From Enoplosus armatus (taxonomy: Eukaryota; Chordata; Actinopteri; Centrarchiformes; Enoplosidae), in assembly GCF_043641665.1 (NCBI RefSeq), contig NC_092188.1, positions 18,745,704-18,809,703 of the forward strand: a DNA stretch of 64,000 bases, given 5' to 3'. Both the position numbers and the translations under genes were made by a program. Below the pieces are notes generated by a model. It saw only the letters and a list, made by a program, of their open reading frames with translations. It was not told the DNA's origin and made no database searches. Below, one piece after another: positions 36,775 through 49,001 of the stretch; positions within the stretch are counted from its first letter, which is position 1; every line of letters starts with the position of its first letter.

Positions 36775-39700
36775 GCTGGTGGGAGGGCCGGAGGACTCCT
36801 CTGCTCCACCCTCTGAGCGGTGAGGGTCCCTCGGCTGCTGTCTAGAAGCAGGCCAGAGAGACCGGAGGCAGGAGGCAAACCATCAGCAGGAGTTTGTTTT
36901 GGCTGCATGCTGGTGTGTTTCAGGGGAAATCCACCCTAAAACAGAACCTGCATCACCCTCATTTGCTGGGTGGGTTTGGTGACCTGAGAGACCACAGAGG
37001 CCTCTGAAACACACATTCCTATCAAAATGAATACTGTATACATATTAGATTTCTTGGATGGCAACTAAAATGAAATGAAACAGATAAAAAAGGTTGTCAT
37101 CTGACAGGAGTAATAAAGCCAAAATCTTGGACAGTGCAATCAAATATCAAATGTCAAAGACAAAAGTAATTCTATTGCAACAGTTCTTTTATATTGTTGC
37201 TGCAAAGACGTGTCCAAACTCTGTGAACTCAGAGTTATTGTCCGAGGCCAAATCTTCACAGAACAAAGAACTTGATCAGATTATTGAATAAAATGTCACA
37301 ATCTTCTCTAATAATTTGTTTTCAGGTTTTGACATGGATCAATTCTGTAGAGAAAAACAGTCTCCTCCAATTTTCCTGGTTTTCCATGCTGGATGACTTG
37401 TTCTTTTTCCAGACTTATCTGACAGAGTATGGAAGTATATTGACGACGAAATATTCGAGAGAGCACAAAACATATTGCCAATCATATAACTATTTAGGAA
37501 AACATGATACATTTTATGCCTCTATACCTTATTATTTAGCCTGTAATTTCGGTGATTGTGAGTGTGTGGATCTGCACTACAGTTTGAATTTCAGCCAAAT
37601 TTTGGCAATCCAGTTGATCCATTTAATGTCGCCTAGTTTATTCATACTGGTGTGTGTATTTTGAGCCACATCTATTCTGAAAATGCTACCATTCTGAATG
37701 TTCTCTATTATTATAAATGTTTTTTGTTTGAACCTTTTGTTTTTGGAATCCCTCATGGAGTCACCTCAGATCACAGTAAACCCAACCACCCCATATCAGG
37801 CTCATTAGATTTCTTAGGGCAGCATTCAGCTCAGACGTTTTTTCTTAATTATTAATTATGTCTGTTAAAATCATTCATAAAAACGAGAAAAGAAGAAATA
37901 AGAAAACCCTATATCTTGTTCAGAAAGTCACACTAGAAATAGAAGCTAACATGAAGCTAACACAGCCGCTATGATATATAGTTAGTTACTACTTTTAAAT
38001 TTATTTGACTCGCAAAATGATTCTGCCACAATGGCTTAAAAATCGAATGTGATTTTACTCATTTAGCATCATTTTGATTTTCAAGATAATACGGACACCA
38101 AATACTGCTCTGTCTCCATCTGGTGGTTAAAAAACAGCTTTTATTTTGAAAGTAGAAGGACGGGTCTAACAGGATGACCGTTCACTTCCAGGTGACACAA
38201 AAAGTAAGCTCAAATCTAATTCTGCCCTTACAAATCCGTGCATGTGCGCTTTCTAAGGTTGACTTGCAGAGTAGCACTTGAATTTGCATTGTGCTCTGTC
38301 AAATTTTTGTCATCAATATACTTCCATAAAAGAGCAGGCTAACAGCACGATGTAGGACTGGGACCTGGGTTTGCAAAAACGGATGTTTTGTTTAACCACA
38401 TTTTTGACACCAAGAAGCTGAGAAGCTTGAGTGGTGAAGTTAGAGTTTGTCTTTCTCCCCGTGTCTTCTTTTCTTCCCTCGGCCTCCCCGTCCGTGCTGC
38501 GTTTGTCCCTGGACAGCAGGCTGGGGGGCAGGCAGCCATAGCGCTGGACCATTCAGGCTGGGCTCGCGGTTGAAGCCGGGAACTGGGTTTATTCAGCCAT
38601 GGCTGAAGCCTTTTATCTGTACAAGGTTGACGCTGGAGGGCCAGCAAGCAGTTTACCCTCAAGGGATTCAAATTTTTGGGTGGAGTGTTTTGGTGATGAA
38701 GGGGAGGCTCAGGGGTTTGTAGTAGGGGAGCTTCTACTTTACTCACTTACATTCCCTTTAACAATCTGTCTTCCTCTGAAAGATGAGATCGGACAGCAAA
38801 GGGAGCAAATACAGAGGAGGGAATAAAGACAAGGGAGAATAATAATGAAAGACAGAGCAGAATGAAAGAGATCTATCTATCAAGCTCGAGATACAAATTA
38901 ACCACATGCATTAAGTCGTAGAGGTGTTCTAGCACTTTGGAAAACCAAGTTCTCCCTCAGATTTTACTGAAACGTTTATACAGCCTTCATCAAACTCTAA
39001 TCTGCTTTTCCTACTTAAAGTCTTTGGGATTTTATTAGACATGATCATGCAATTTAACTCTTATTTCCAAGGAACTGACTGACCTTTAAATTGTGTTTCC
39101 TGCTTCAACTGTACAGTGGTTAAAGGTTGACAACCTATGTAAAACTCGACTGTGAAGTCTATAATCCTCAGTAGTGCATTATTGAAAACTCTAAACCCCA
39201 CCACCATTGCTGGTATGCCTCTTTTGTGTAGATTGGCAACCGTAAACTGCTGCTGAAAACTAATAGCACAATGAATAATCTGTCAGTTACGCGATGTTAC
39301 AGTCAGAATTCATTACTCTCTCTTTCTCTCTTTATGTCTCTGTCTTTTCTCCTCTTCTCTCCATATTTCTCTCTCCTTCCCTCCCCTCTGTATCTGTGTA
39401 TCTGTCTCTACCCTCCAATCGCAGTCGTAGTGTTTATGCTGTGGTATTGACTGTATGAACTGAGGCCAGCGCTGGTTGCAGTGGGCAGTCAGGATGGAGG
39501 AAGCAAACAGATGGGTAGGCTATAGGTGGAAACGAAACACTGTAATAAAGAAAACATTATGGGCAAAATCAGAATTTCCCCCATAATGTAACAAGCATCA
39601 GGCGTTGGCACTCCGTGATCCCCCCTGAAGGTGCAATCAAACTAGGTAACATTTGCTGGCGCTGAGTCTGTGTGGGTTGAGGTCTTTCAGTCGCTGTCAA

Positions 39701-41309
39701 TTTTTTGTGCATGCTTGAAATTCAAATTCACAATAAATGTCCTTCACTGGCAGTGAACAGCAACAATTGCAAAACTTGTATGGACCAAGAATTTAATGGA
39801 AACACATAAGAAAAAAAAGTCTTCAGTTTTATAGTTTGTGCTTTTTCCACTCTCCTCTAGTTCTCATTGGACACATCCGGTCACTGGATATCAAATGTGT
39901 TCTAAAACAGTTGCCTGGCTGTCAACTCTGGACAAGTGAGACACGGACTGGATCTACATTACATCATGTCACTCACAAAAGCGCGCTGCCTTTCATGCAG
40001 CCGGTGCCCCAGGTCCTCTGCAGTGACCTTTACTGTAGATCAGATTCCCACACCTGGGCTTCACCTCAGTTCCTGACCCAGATTAAAGAGCCGAAATTAC
40101 TGTTATAGTTATGTTAGTTTTGGAAATAACAAAGCCTAAATTAAATTGGATTGAAAAAAAAAGAAGAAATCCCACAATGAAAACAAACGTTGTCTTTCAA
40201 GAGCCAACATTGCAGTCCAGCAGTTCATTGCTCTGGCGAGGGAGAAAATCATGACAACATGTGGTAAACATTGGAGTTTGGTTCTGATTCCCTTTCAGAT
40301 ATTTTTCTAAGTATAATAGTCTGAATACTCGAGTTGTGAGCATGCCTTTGATTTGCTGTTTTTAACTGAAAAAATCAGTGCAGTTCTTGAAATTATTCAA
40401 ATTTAGCAAAAAGATCTGAGATGTCCTCTGATGTTGTTCAGCTTTGGAGTTTCTTTTGTGCAACCCTTTGCTCAGATCTAAGGAAAGTTTATCGATGGCA
40501 ATATGATATACAGTATGATATATGTTATGATATATATTTAGGTATACCTAAAAGCAAGTAGATCCACACCCAAATACCTTGATTAATGACTGTCAGACTG
40601 TGTTTAAACTGACTGTATATGCTGTATATGTGACTGCCCACTATACTCCACTATATTTCCAAACCAGCTTCCCTCACTGTGGTCCGTCATTACATGCATT
40701 AGCATGATCTTCCTCTGATTTGCATCTCCCAGGAGTGTGTGGCTAGTCTAACACAGTATCCATTTCTCTCTGAATTGCTGCCCGCAGGCCAGAAAACATT
40801 TGACTTTGTATAATGTAGACTTTAAGTCTTTTCATAATCACACGTGGCTGCATTTGCCAGAAGAATGTTGTATGAAAAGGAAATAGCAACATTACAACAC
40901 AGTAATGGTGACATTTACATAAAACTACATAAAGTGTTGACCAAAGTCCAAATCACAGACTCTGGATTTCACATCATCATTGAATGTGCCTCAGATAGAG
41001 AGCACTGGTTGTCAGTTACAGGTTATTTCAGATATTATTATGAAGCATATACCTAAAATGACATTAAATATAGACCAGATTGGCACTTTAGACAGTGCAT
41101 AGGCTACTATGAGAAAGAAGCTACATAGACACAGGCTATAATATGTTGATGATGTGGATACTGTCTGCTTTCTCATTGAGCCCTCGTTGAACTGACCATT
41201 ACAAGTGTGTTTACCATTCAAATTACTTAAGTGATTTTCTGAAGCTCTCTGCATTCCTGGTATAGTAAGTTTAGTGTACAGTGGGTTTGTAGAGCTTTTT
41301 CACTTAAAC

Positions 41310-41524
41310 TGCTGCAGCTGAAAATGACGCTATGAGAGCGGTGAGAGTGAACCCAAACAGTAGTTGTGGGATGGACAGCTAAACAATCAGCTCAAAGTCT
41401 TCGTAAAGCCGAGGTGAGCTGCAGATTCAGGTGATAACTCTCTGTGGGTTCGTCACTGAGCGACCCTTTTCACATTGTTGTCATTTGATAATATTATAAA
41501 AATATAAATTATAGCTGCTTTAAA
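41310..41524 (-). repeat. Interspersed repeat family A, copy 2
   Basis: Reverse-complemented, it reads AAAGCAGCTATAATTTATA, then AAATGACAACAATGTG, then GAGAGTTATCACCTGAATC, and ends with CTCTCACCGCTCTCATAGCG. These match in order the copy at 52277-52660 (AAAGCTGCACTCATC, CAAATGACTATGTGTAG, GAGAATTATCACCTG, CTCTCACCGCTCTCATC). Confidence 0.65.
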
Positions 41525-41781
41525 GTAACTTTCCCAACACAGGTTAGATCAAAGAGTAAATGAGTCCATTGAGATGAAGACTTCTGTTGGTCCAGGAGTT
41601 CTGCAGTCCCTTGTACCAGGTTTTAATTACATAATTACACGATAATTACACATTAGACTCTCAAGTCTCTCTTTCTACTTTGGGAGAGTTGTTCCCTTTC
41701 ACGATGATGGTTGCACAGTTCCAGAGAATAATAATCACATATATGAAGTTTGAAATTGAGTGGTGTTCTCCTTTAAGGACG

Positions 41782-41807
41782 CAGCAGCAGCAGCAGCAGC
41801 AGCAGCA
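41782..41807. repeat. (CAG)n trinucleotide microsatellite
   Basis: About eight perfect CAG units. In one plus frame this reads as poly-Gln and in a minus frame as poly-Ala, but neither frame looks like a real protein. Confidence 0.9.
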
Positions 41808-43204
41808 CAGTAGTAGAACACCATCTGATAGTCATTACCCCTCCCCTCTCCTCCCCCTGCTTTCTCCTCCTCTTCTCTTCTTGCTTGATACTCTTCTCTC
41901 AGCTCAGACGTATTATTCATTAGTCTGATGAAAAACACCCACCAACTTAGCCGGGCCCAACCTCGCTCACACACACACACACTAACACAAAAACACTTAC
42001 ACACACACACAGTCCCAACCCAGCTGAACCGCTCTGGCGTGGGTCAGGGACCTGTCAAAACTCGGAAGCAGGCCTGGACCCTGATACGGTACCACAGAGC
42101 AGGCGTCTAGAGGGGGAGAGAGACTCCAAGGAACTGAGCTATTTATCGTAGTCCTTGGACGGTCATTTTTTAACCTGTGCTGAAAGTGATAGAAGGAGGG
42201 GAGAGGGGAAGAGTTTCTAGACTTGTTTTGGTGCCACTGAGCAGACGTCTGGAGAGGGTCAGTACCAAAAGTGGTTGTCTGCTTCCCTGCGACAGAAAGG
42301 TGGACAGCAGGAAGAAGAATAGGAAGAGGAAGAAAAAGAGGTGGTATGGTTGAAAGCAGGAGGGAAAAGGAGAAGGATGCAGTGGCCGTGAGACAAAGGA
42401 AGAAAAGTAGGATGGAAAGGAAGGAAATGAAAGAGGGAGGGAAAGAAGACGAAGGGGAGAGAGTTGGCGGCGGCCTGCCAACGCTCCAGACTGCATGGTG
42501 TATTGCATGGGGAAAATGGTCGGAAGTGCTCGCCCCCCAACTTGCACCCCCACCACCACCACCAGCCCCAATTTCAGCCTCATTCAGCCTCAGCTCCAGC
42601 CACACTCTACTGTGTTTCCCAAGAGAGCCAGACTCTACAGCTGGCCTTATTAAACCGAGAGAGGGAGAGAGACAGAAAAAAAAAGACAGAGAAGGAAAGA
42701 GAGGTCACACAACTGGAAGACATCAGTTGAAACCGTGCTCGCTCTCTTTTTTTCAGGCAGTTTTTTCCGTTCATATCCCGTTTTATGATAGAGTTTCTCA
42801 CAAACACGCTCGCGGTGCACTGGGTTCAAACACATAGTAAAAAGCTATTGTTTGATTCGACATCCCTCAGAACGCTGTAAAACAATGAAACAAATGCTGG
42901 GAAATTAAAGTCTGTGTGACTTTTATCTCGTTTGTCTGAGTGCGTCTGAAGGCTGTCGTCATACATCTTAGCCCCGCTGCATGAGGGTGTCTCTTCTAGT
43001 TTGTTTGAATCTTACAGTATTTGTGAACACACTGGGGCAATAAAAGAAACTCTGAGGGATGGAAGTCTGTTTCCAATCCATTATCTGGTGTTCATTTGTA
43101 ATTTGCTTCTTTTCTACTGCAGCTTGTCTGAGTTGCTGTTTAACCTTGAAGGGTTTTTTGTCGCAGATGCTCTCTGCTTTAGAATAACACAATTAGCCAC
43201 ATTC

Positions 43205-43330
43205 ACACCTACAATGAGTTTTTACACAAACAGCTACCGGCCACTGATCTGCTCCACTAGGGCAACTGAGGGTGAAGTGCATTGCTCAAGGCCATCTCAT
43301 CTCCAGTACATACACTTTTTGTCACGCTAC
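43205..43330. repeat. Probable MITE-like repeat fragment
   Basis: The phrases CTACCGGCCACTGATCTGC, AGGGCAACTGAGGG and GCATTGCTCAAGGCC resemble a common fish repeat that carries a 'TTGCCCAAGG' core. There is no second copy here, so the assignment is tentative. Confidence 0.35.
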
Positions 43331-43519
43331 AACAGTAGGCTGCTAGGCTAGGTTGCTAGTTCCAACATCCGAAACATATTGCTTCTAGTTCAACATAATA
43401 CACAGACGAAGAAGCCAACATGTACCATTTGTAAGTAGTGAGCTACTGTTCGTTTAATACTGACGCAATAGCGGATTCAGAATGTTCCACATCAGCGGCA
43501 GCCATCTTGGTTGTTTACG

Positions 43520-43555
43520 AAAATGCCTCAACGCCCCCTGCCGTTGAGGCATTTT
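43520..43555. repeat. Perfect 14-bp inverted repeat (hairpin)
   Basis: AAAATGCCTCAACG (43520-43533) is followed, after the 8-base loop CCCCCTGC, by its exact reverse complement at 43542-43555. It sits in about 250 bp of repeat-like sequence (about 43380-43640). It could be the centre of a palindromic mobile element or a structured RNA. No function is assigned. Confidence 0.75.
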
Positions 43556-45080
43556 TGTCAGACGCATCTGCCAGAACAAATAAAACATGAGCTCGCAGAT
43601 TTGTCTAGTTCCCAGGCTAATTATACACAATATAAATTGCCAAAACTGACCAAGCTGTTGCAGGTACATGTGGTTATCTCCTTAGCCACCATAGCCCCAA
43701 CATGTAGTTATATGTTTAAGGAGGTGCACATAGCCCTTTAGATGTTCAGTTTCCTTGGATATCCAAGCCTGAATTGATGATTTCCATATTCAGTTTAGAG
43801 CTGCATCTCGTGTGTATCTCACAGTAAATTATGTCAAGTTAATTATTTGCACAGTGTACTCGGTTACATAGCCAGACCACTCTCCACACTCTGTTACCCT
43901 CAGCATTTTATTCCAGTGTAGGTGAAAGGTCTGCTTCATGTCAGTGGATATAAAAAGGGAAAAAAAATCTAAAAAATCTGCAGCCAATCAGAGCCTGAGC
44001 AGAACTTAAAACTCTCTTCTCATGACTATTAGGCCTCTGTTTCCTGTTTAATGACTGTTGGACACAGAAAATGAATGGAGAGACATTTAACAAAGGCACA
44101 GTGGTTTGCTGGAGTTGCTGCCTGTTTGGAAGCACTGCTGGTCAGCTGTGAGATATTTGCTGTGTTGCAGTATAAACAATTTTGAAAGCTCTCTGTAGAC
44201 GTTATCATGAGCCATATCCTCAAGAGACACTACTAAAGGCTTTGTTACAGCTAAATCAGTTCACTACAGACAGCTGCAGCTGGCCTACAGTCCATTCATG
44301 ATGGGATGGGGAGTAACTAATATTAAAAAAATCTGAGCGGCTCAAAGTCACTCAGCTCAAAAAAGGCTTCTGAAATCAGAGCAGATCCAGCCTCCTTTTT
44401 ACTCACTCTGAGTTATTGACGACATAAAAGCAGCTCCCCAGACTCTGCCGTTAAAGACTCGGGCCAGTAGCAGCTCTACCTCTCTGTAACGGAGGAGTGG
44501 TGGAGCGGTGGTAGCACACTAAAAGAGAAATCAGCTGTGATGTCATCGCCACTAATGAGGTGGCAGGAACAAGTTTGACCACCCGACTCACTCACCAGCT
44601 CACCTCTCTCTCTGTATTTTTAACTTTCTCTTAAACTCTCCCACCCGCTTTCTCTTCCCTTCATCTGCCACCATCTCTGCCCACCACTCGTGTGTTTTTT
44701 CCCGACTGGTTATATGAGCTTAGCCAGGCTGTCCTGCTCTGTTGTACCCTGACTGCTTGACTGCGATCATTTCCAGAGCCACACTTGAATGCAGCAGTTG
44801 GGCAGTTTGAGGTTACTAAGACAAACACAAAACTAAAAACAAAAGTTGAATGCAGTTGACTTTTTAGTGTCTCAACCTTTAATGAACAATCCAGTCTCCT
44901 TGAGAAACAAATAACTTACGTTAACGGGGTCGGTCATAATAAATGGACATCGTCTGAAAGGTAACAATAAATAAAATGGTTAACGCTATGGTTTTCCAAA
45001 GTCTTAAGGTTCTGGTTGGCCCCACTTCGTTCCATGGTGTAATGACTGGCTGCCTCAAATGCCAGGGAGCTCACATCACT

Positions 45081-45145
<65 letters not shown>
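45081..45145. repeat. (GA)n microsatellite
   Basis: A GA run of about 32 units with two AAAG interruptions. It generates Arg-Glu and Leu-Ser repeat frames. Confidence 0.95.
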
Positions 45146-45149
<4 letters not shown>

Positions 45150-46410
45150 AGAGGGGGTAGCAGAGATTATGACAGAAAGAGCCATTGGGCAGAAACTTGC
45201 CACAAGTACACGTACAAGTAGTTCTTTCAATTGGCTTCGAGAAAGAAAGATACTGACAGAGAAACCTAGATACAGTACATAGAAAAACATAGATAGTGTC
45301 ATTTATGTACAAAGAGAAGTAAAGAATAACTTTGTATCAATTAAAATGGGAGCCAGAAAGAGACTTTTAATTAAAACAAACCAAAAATAAAAATCCTCAT
45401 CTGCTTGCTTGAAGCTGTATGCGTTTTTTTACCTGTGGGCAAAGTTTGTATGTAAGAATACACCTGCTGAAATCACAAAGTGGGTCACCAGTAGAGAAGA
45501 AGATCTAAAACTGTGCACAAGCACAAGCTCATATAAAGTGACACCTTTGATGCTGCACTTGTAGCAGGGATGGGTTTTATTAATTTACCGTATGTACTAG
45601 ATATTCATTAGTGCCATTATTTGCTGACTAAGTAAATGTACTCAACACTAAGTAGCAAACTAAATCTCTTTGTCAACACAGACAGATTTCCAGCGCACTG
45701 GTTTCAGACGTCTTTTTACATTTTTCCAAAGCGAAACAGCTAAAGTGGAGGTGTAATACAAATAAGTATAAAAGTGCAAAAGCAGTTTTATTGTCGGGTC
45801 AAGTCCAAACATTTCATACTTCATACCGCATTTTATGACTGTACTACTGTGGTGCAGCAGCGAAGCAACTTTCACAGACCAGACCTTGAAGAGTGAAAAA
45901 CAATCCTTCTTTAAAAGTATCACTTAAATTATTGGGCAGCAGGGGGGTCGGAGGGACGCTTTTTGCTTGTCCTGCTCCAGTAGGTCAAAGGTCAGGGTCA
46001 CCTACAGAGTTACACCTGTTGAGCTGATACTGCAGGGATTTCTGTCTTGCTTATCCGACCATATACACTGGAATATTGCAGTACATAGACAGCATATTTT
46101 ACAGGAAAACCGCCGTTTAATCAACAATTCTCGTACAGCGTATACATTTTATTGTGTTTCGACAGAAAGGAGAGACGCCGCGGGAGGTGTGAGAGTAAAG
46201 ATCAGCGGTTTGTTGAGAATGGAAGAAGTGAGGCGAGGAGTTCATTTGATGAACTTGTTAAGGGAGGCTGAGGGTTGAAGTGAAAGATGTGTGAAGTCAA
46301 ACCTTTGTGTTAAGTGTGTGCGTGTATGTGTGTGTTTGATGTTACAGTCCTGTAAAGCAGCAGCTGGAGAGGGCTGTCCCCTGAGAACCACCACAGCCGG
46401 CTAGTAAACC

Positions 46411-46414
<4 letters not shown>

Positions 46415-46449
<35 letters not shown>
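46415..46449. repeat. (AC)n microsatellite
   Basis: About 17 AC units with one CG interruption. No gene is associated. Confidence 0.93.
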
Positions 46450-46451
<2 letters not shown>

Positions 46452-47426
46452 TGCAGTCTTTAATAAAGCTATTTCTCGGGGAAACAGACCAGACCCGGCC
46501 AATCTGAGGCTCCTTTAAGGCAAGAGTGACACGGTCACGCTCACATTCATATAGATTCACATCCTCTCAGCCAGAACAAATGATGAGGAGACTCATTATT
46601 CTGACTTTCAAACCTACAAACCGGCAGTTTCCTAATCAGACAATCTAAAAAGTATGACAGATAACTGGCGGATGTATTGAAATGAAGGTCTATCGTGAAT
46701 GTCTCTTCACTAATGTGTGCCATTATATGTATTTTGTCTGCATATGGTTCTACTGTAAAACTGTAAATGTACTGTAAAACTGCCCCATCCAGATGTGGAG
46801 TTAGTAATACAAGCCACAGCAGGGGGGCACACCTAGTGAGTGCTATGAAGTCAGTAGCTCAGTGAAACTCATTAGTCAAGTGCAACACCTGGAAGACCCT
46901 GTGAAATACCAGGTGAGGTACAGTTTCTCATGTTTATTAAGTATTTTGTACTTTCTTAGCTCTGTCTATGCATCAGTGTTGATAAAGCATCAAGAGCATG
47001 TAAACAGACTGATAATTGATGTGTTCTGCAAATTTAAAGGAAAGCTTTTTGTCCCTTTTTTTAGCTTGTCATCCACTGACAGAGACAGGTGCAAGGGCTC
47101 AGGCAACAAGTTTCTCTGTTTAGACAAACATTAGCTGCAGACAGACCTCCGCATTAGTCTGTACCACAAGACTCTCATATTTAAGGAAACCACTGTTCTT
47201 TGCACATTCACGTCATCAAATATGTTCTTTTTTTTTTCCTTGATTGTAGGAATTATATTGGATGACTTCATGCTGCAGCTGACCAGGAGCAAAAACTCCT
47301 ATTTTAGAGCTGTGGATCGTTTCCAGGGAGATGATTTAACACAGTCCAGATGTATCCCTCCAAGGATTGTCTCATTATCACACACGCCGCAGCTGCACGA
47401 CCACTGTGTATATGAGTGACCGTGTT

Positions 47427-47429
<3 letters not shown>

Positions 47430-47466
<37 letters not shown>
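47430..47466. repeat. (GT)n microsatellite
   Basis: About 18 GT units. A G-rich degenerate telomere-like stretch, GGGTTTGGGTTAAGGTTAGG, begins about 120 bp downstream, at about 47588. Confidence 0.93.
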
Positions 47467-47467
<1 letters not shown>

Positions 47468-48783
47468 ATGCATGCATAAAGGCTACGCGTGTGTATATGT
47501 GTGTGTGTCTGTGACCATTTAAACTTGCAGTCAATTACCAGAAAATGACTTGTGTGGACCGTTTTGCCTCCAAGAAAACTAATTATAGGGTTTGGGTTAA
47601 GGTTAGGATTGGGGTTGGGATTGCAGGAAAGTCCTGGACTGAGCTTGTTCCATGTGGACCACGTGAAACCAGGGGCGTAGCCAGAGAGCTGCCAGGGTGG
47701 GACTGGACACCATCCAAATCTGATTGCTGCCCCTCTGTACCTCCCCAAAGTTTGTAGTATATTTAGATATTTTGGGCTTCCGCATTAAAAGAGTGCATTG
47801 TTTTAAGCCACTGAGGAAACCTCCCTGACAATAAGGACAGCGAAGCAAATTGGAAATGTTTTTTTTTTCTACAAATATTTAACAATCCAGTCAATAGTGG
47901 ATTTTTCAGCAGCAATAATGACCTATAAAGTTACCAGAGAGTTGAGGCTACTCTCCTTTGACAATCTCAAGCAAAGAATGAAACATGATCCGCTTCACAA
48001 AGGCCCAATTTCTAGCAGGCATTACACTGTATACAGCTGTGATCAAAAGCTTCTCACCATTCAAACACTGCGTGTGTTGCATATTCATTTGTCCCCAAAA
48101 CGACAAAACCAACAGTGATTATTAAAGGGAGACAGCTTATTAACCGTCCATCTTGTGGTAGCGATAATGTAATTAAAGCCCAGCACTGACAGTATTCTAT
48201 TTTACTGAAGCATTTAGTGGGTATTTGTTTGGCTGTTTTTGTTCAAATGAATAATGTAAATAGGTAAAAAGCAACAAAGCAACATGTTGTTTTTCAACCA
48301 CATTAATTGACACACTAGCTACATTGTTGAGGAATCTTTCTTTAGCAGTGCTAACGACAGAAAGACTGATTCTTTTATTTATCTTTCAGCAACATCTGCA
48401 AACCTGGATATGTCTATAACTTCAAAAGCAAATCATCACATTTTTACATCCCAGATAACCCTGCAGACAAAATCGATACTGTGATTAATTTTGTATTAAT
48501 CAGACTGTGCTGTACTTTTAAAACTGTCAGTTTGTGTTCGATGTGGTTGGGTCTTGTGAATTAACGTCATTGTATTGTGTATTATTGAGTTCCTAATACT
48601 GTAAAGCCTTCCTATTACACTCATCCATTCATCTATCAGCTATATCCACTTATCCTTGGAGCCAATCCCAGCTGACATGAGCCATTGTAACTTTAAAATT
48701 ATATATAACATACTAACTTAACAACAATACATATAACCTGGATGTATTGTACAGTCTTCAGATGTAAAATGTAGGATGAAGAG

Positions 48784-48809
48784 GGGGAGGAGGAGGAGGA
48801 GGAGGAGGT
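48784..48809. repeat. (GGA)n microsatellite
   Basis: About eight GGA units following a GAGGG tract. Short and low complexity. Confidence 0.9.
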
Positions 48810-48960
48810 AGTACAAGGAGGGTTTCCGACAGTAGCCCAGACCTGACAGTTTCCTTCATATCCGACTTCATTCAGTCCCATACAGGGACCCTGCACATGG
48901 TAAAACCATCACAGGCACACAAAACACACACACACATGCACACACACAGACTCCCACACA

Positions 48961-48963
<3 letters not shown>

Positions 48964-48995
<32 letters not shown>

Positions 48996-49001
48996 TCTCT
49001 C
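48964..49001. repeat. (CT)n microsatellite
   Basis: About 18 TC units with one CCC interruption, preceded by CA-rich sequence at about 48918-48960. Confidence 0.93.

Noticed and set aside
41997..42837. 202- and 188-codon overlapping frames on both strands
   Set aside because: Both are low-complexity Ser/Pro/Phe or Arg/Lys/Glu sequence from purine- and pyrimidine-rich tracts, with no domain, splice context or homology that I recognise.
47588..47622. Interstitial telomeric repeat
   Set aside because: Only a few imperfect GGGTTA-like words with no run of exact TTAGGG units; it is more likely part of a dispersed repeat.
47299..47748. 149-codon minus-strand frame
   Set aside because: The centre is a translated GT repeat and a degenerate telomere-like stretch; the remainder has no similarity I know.
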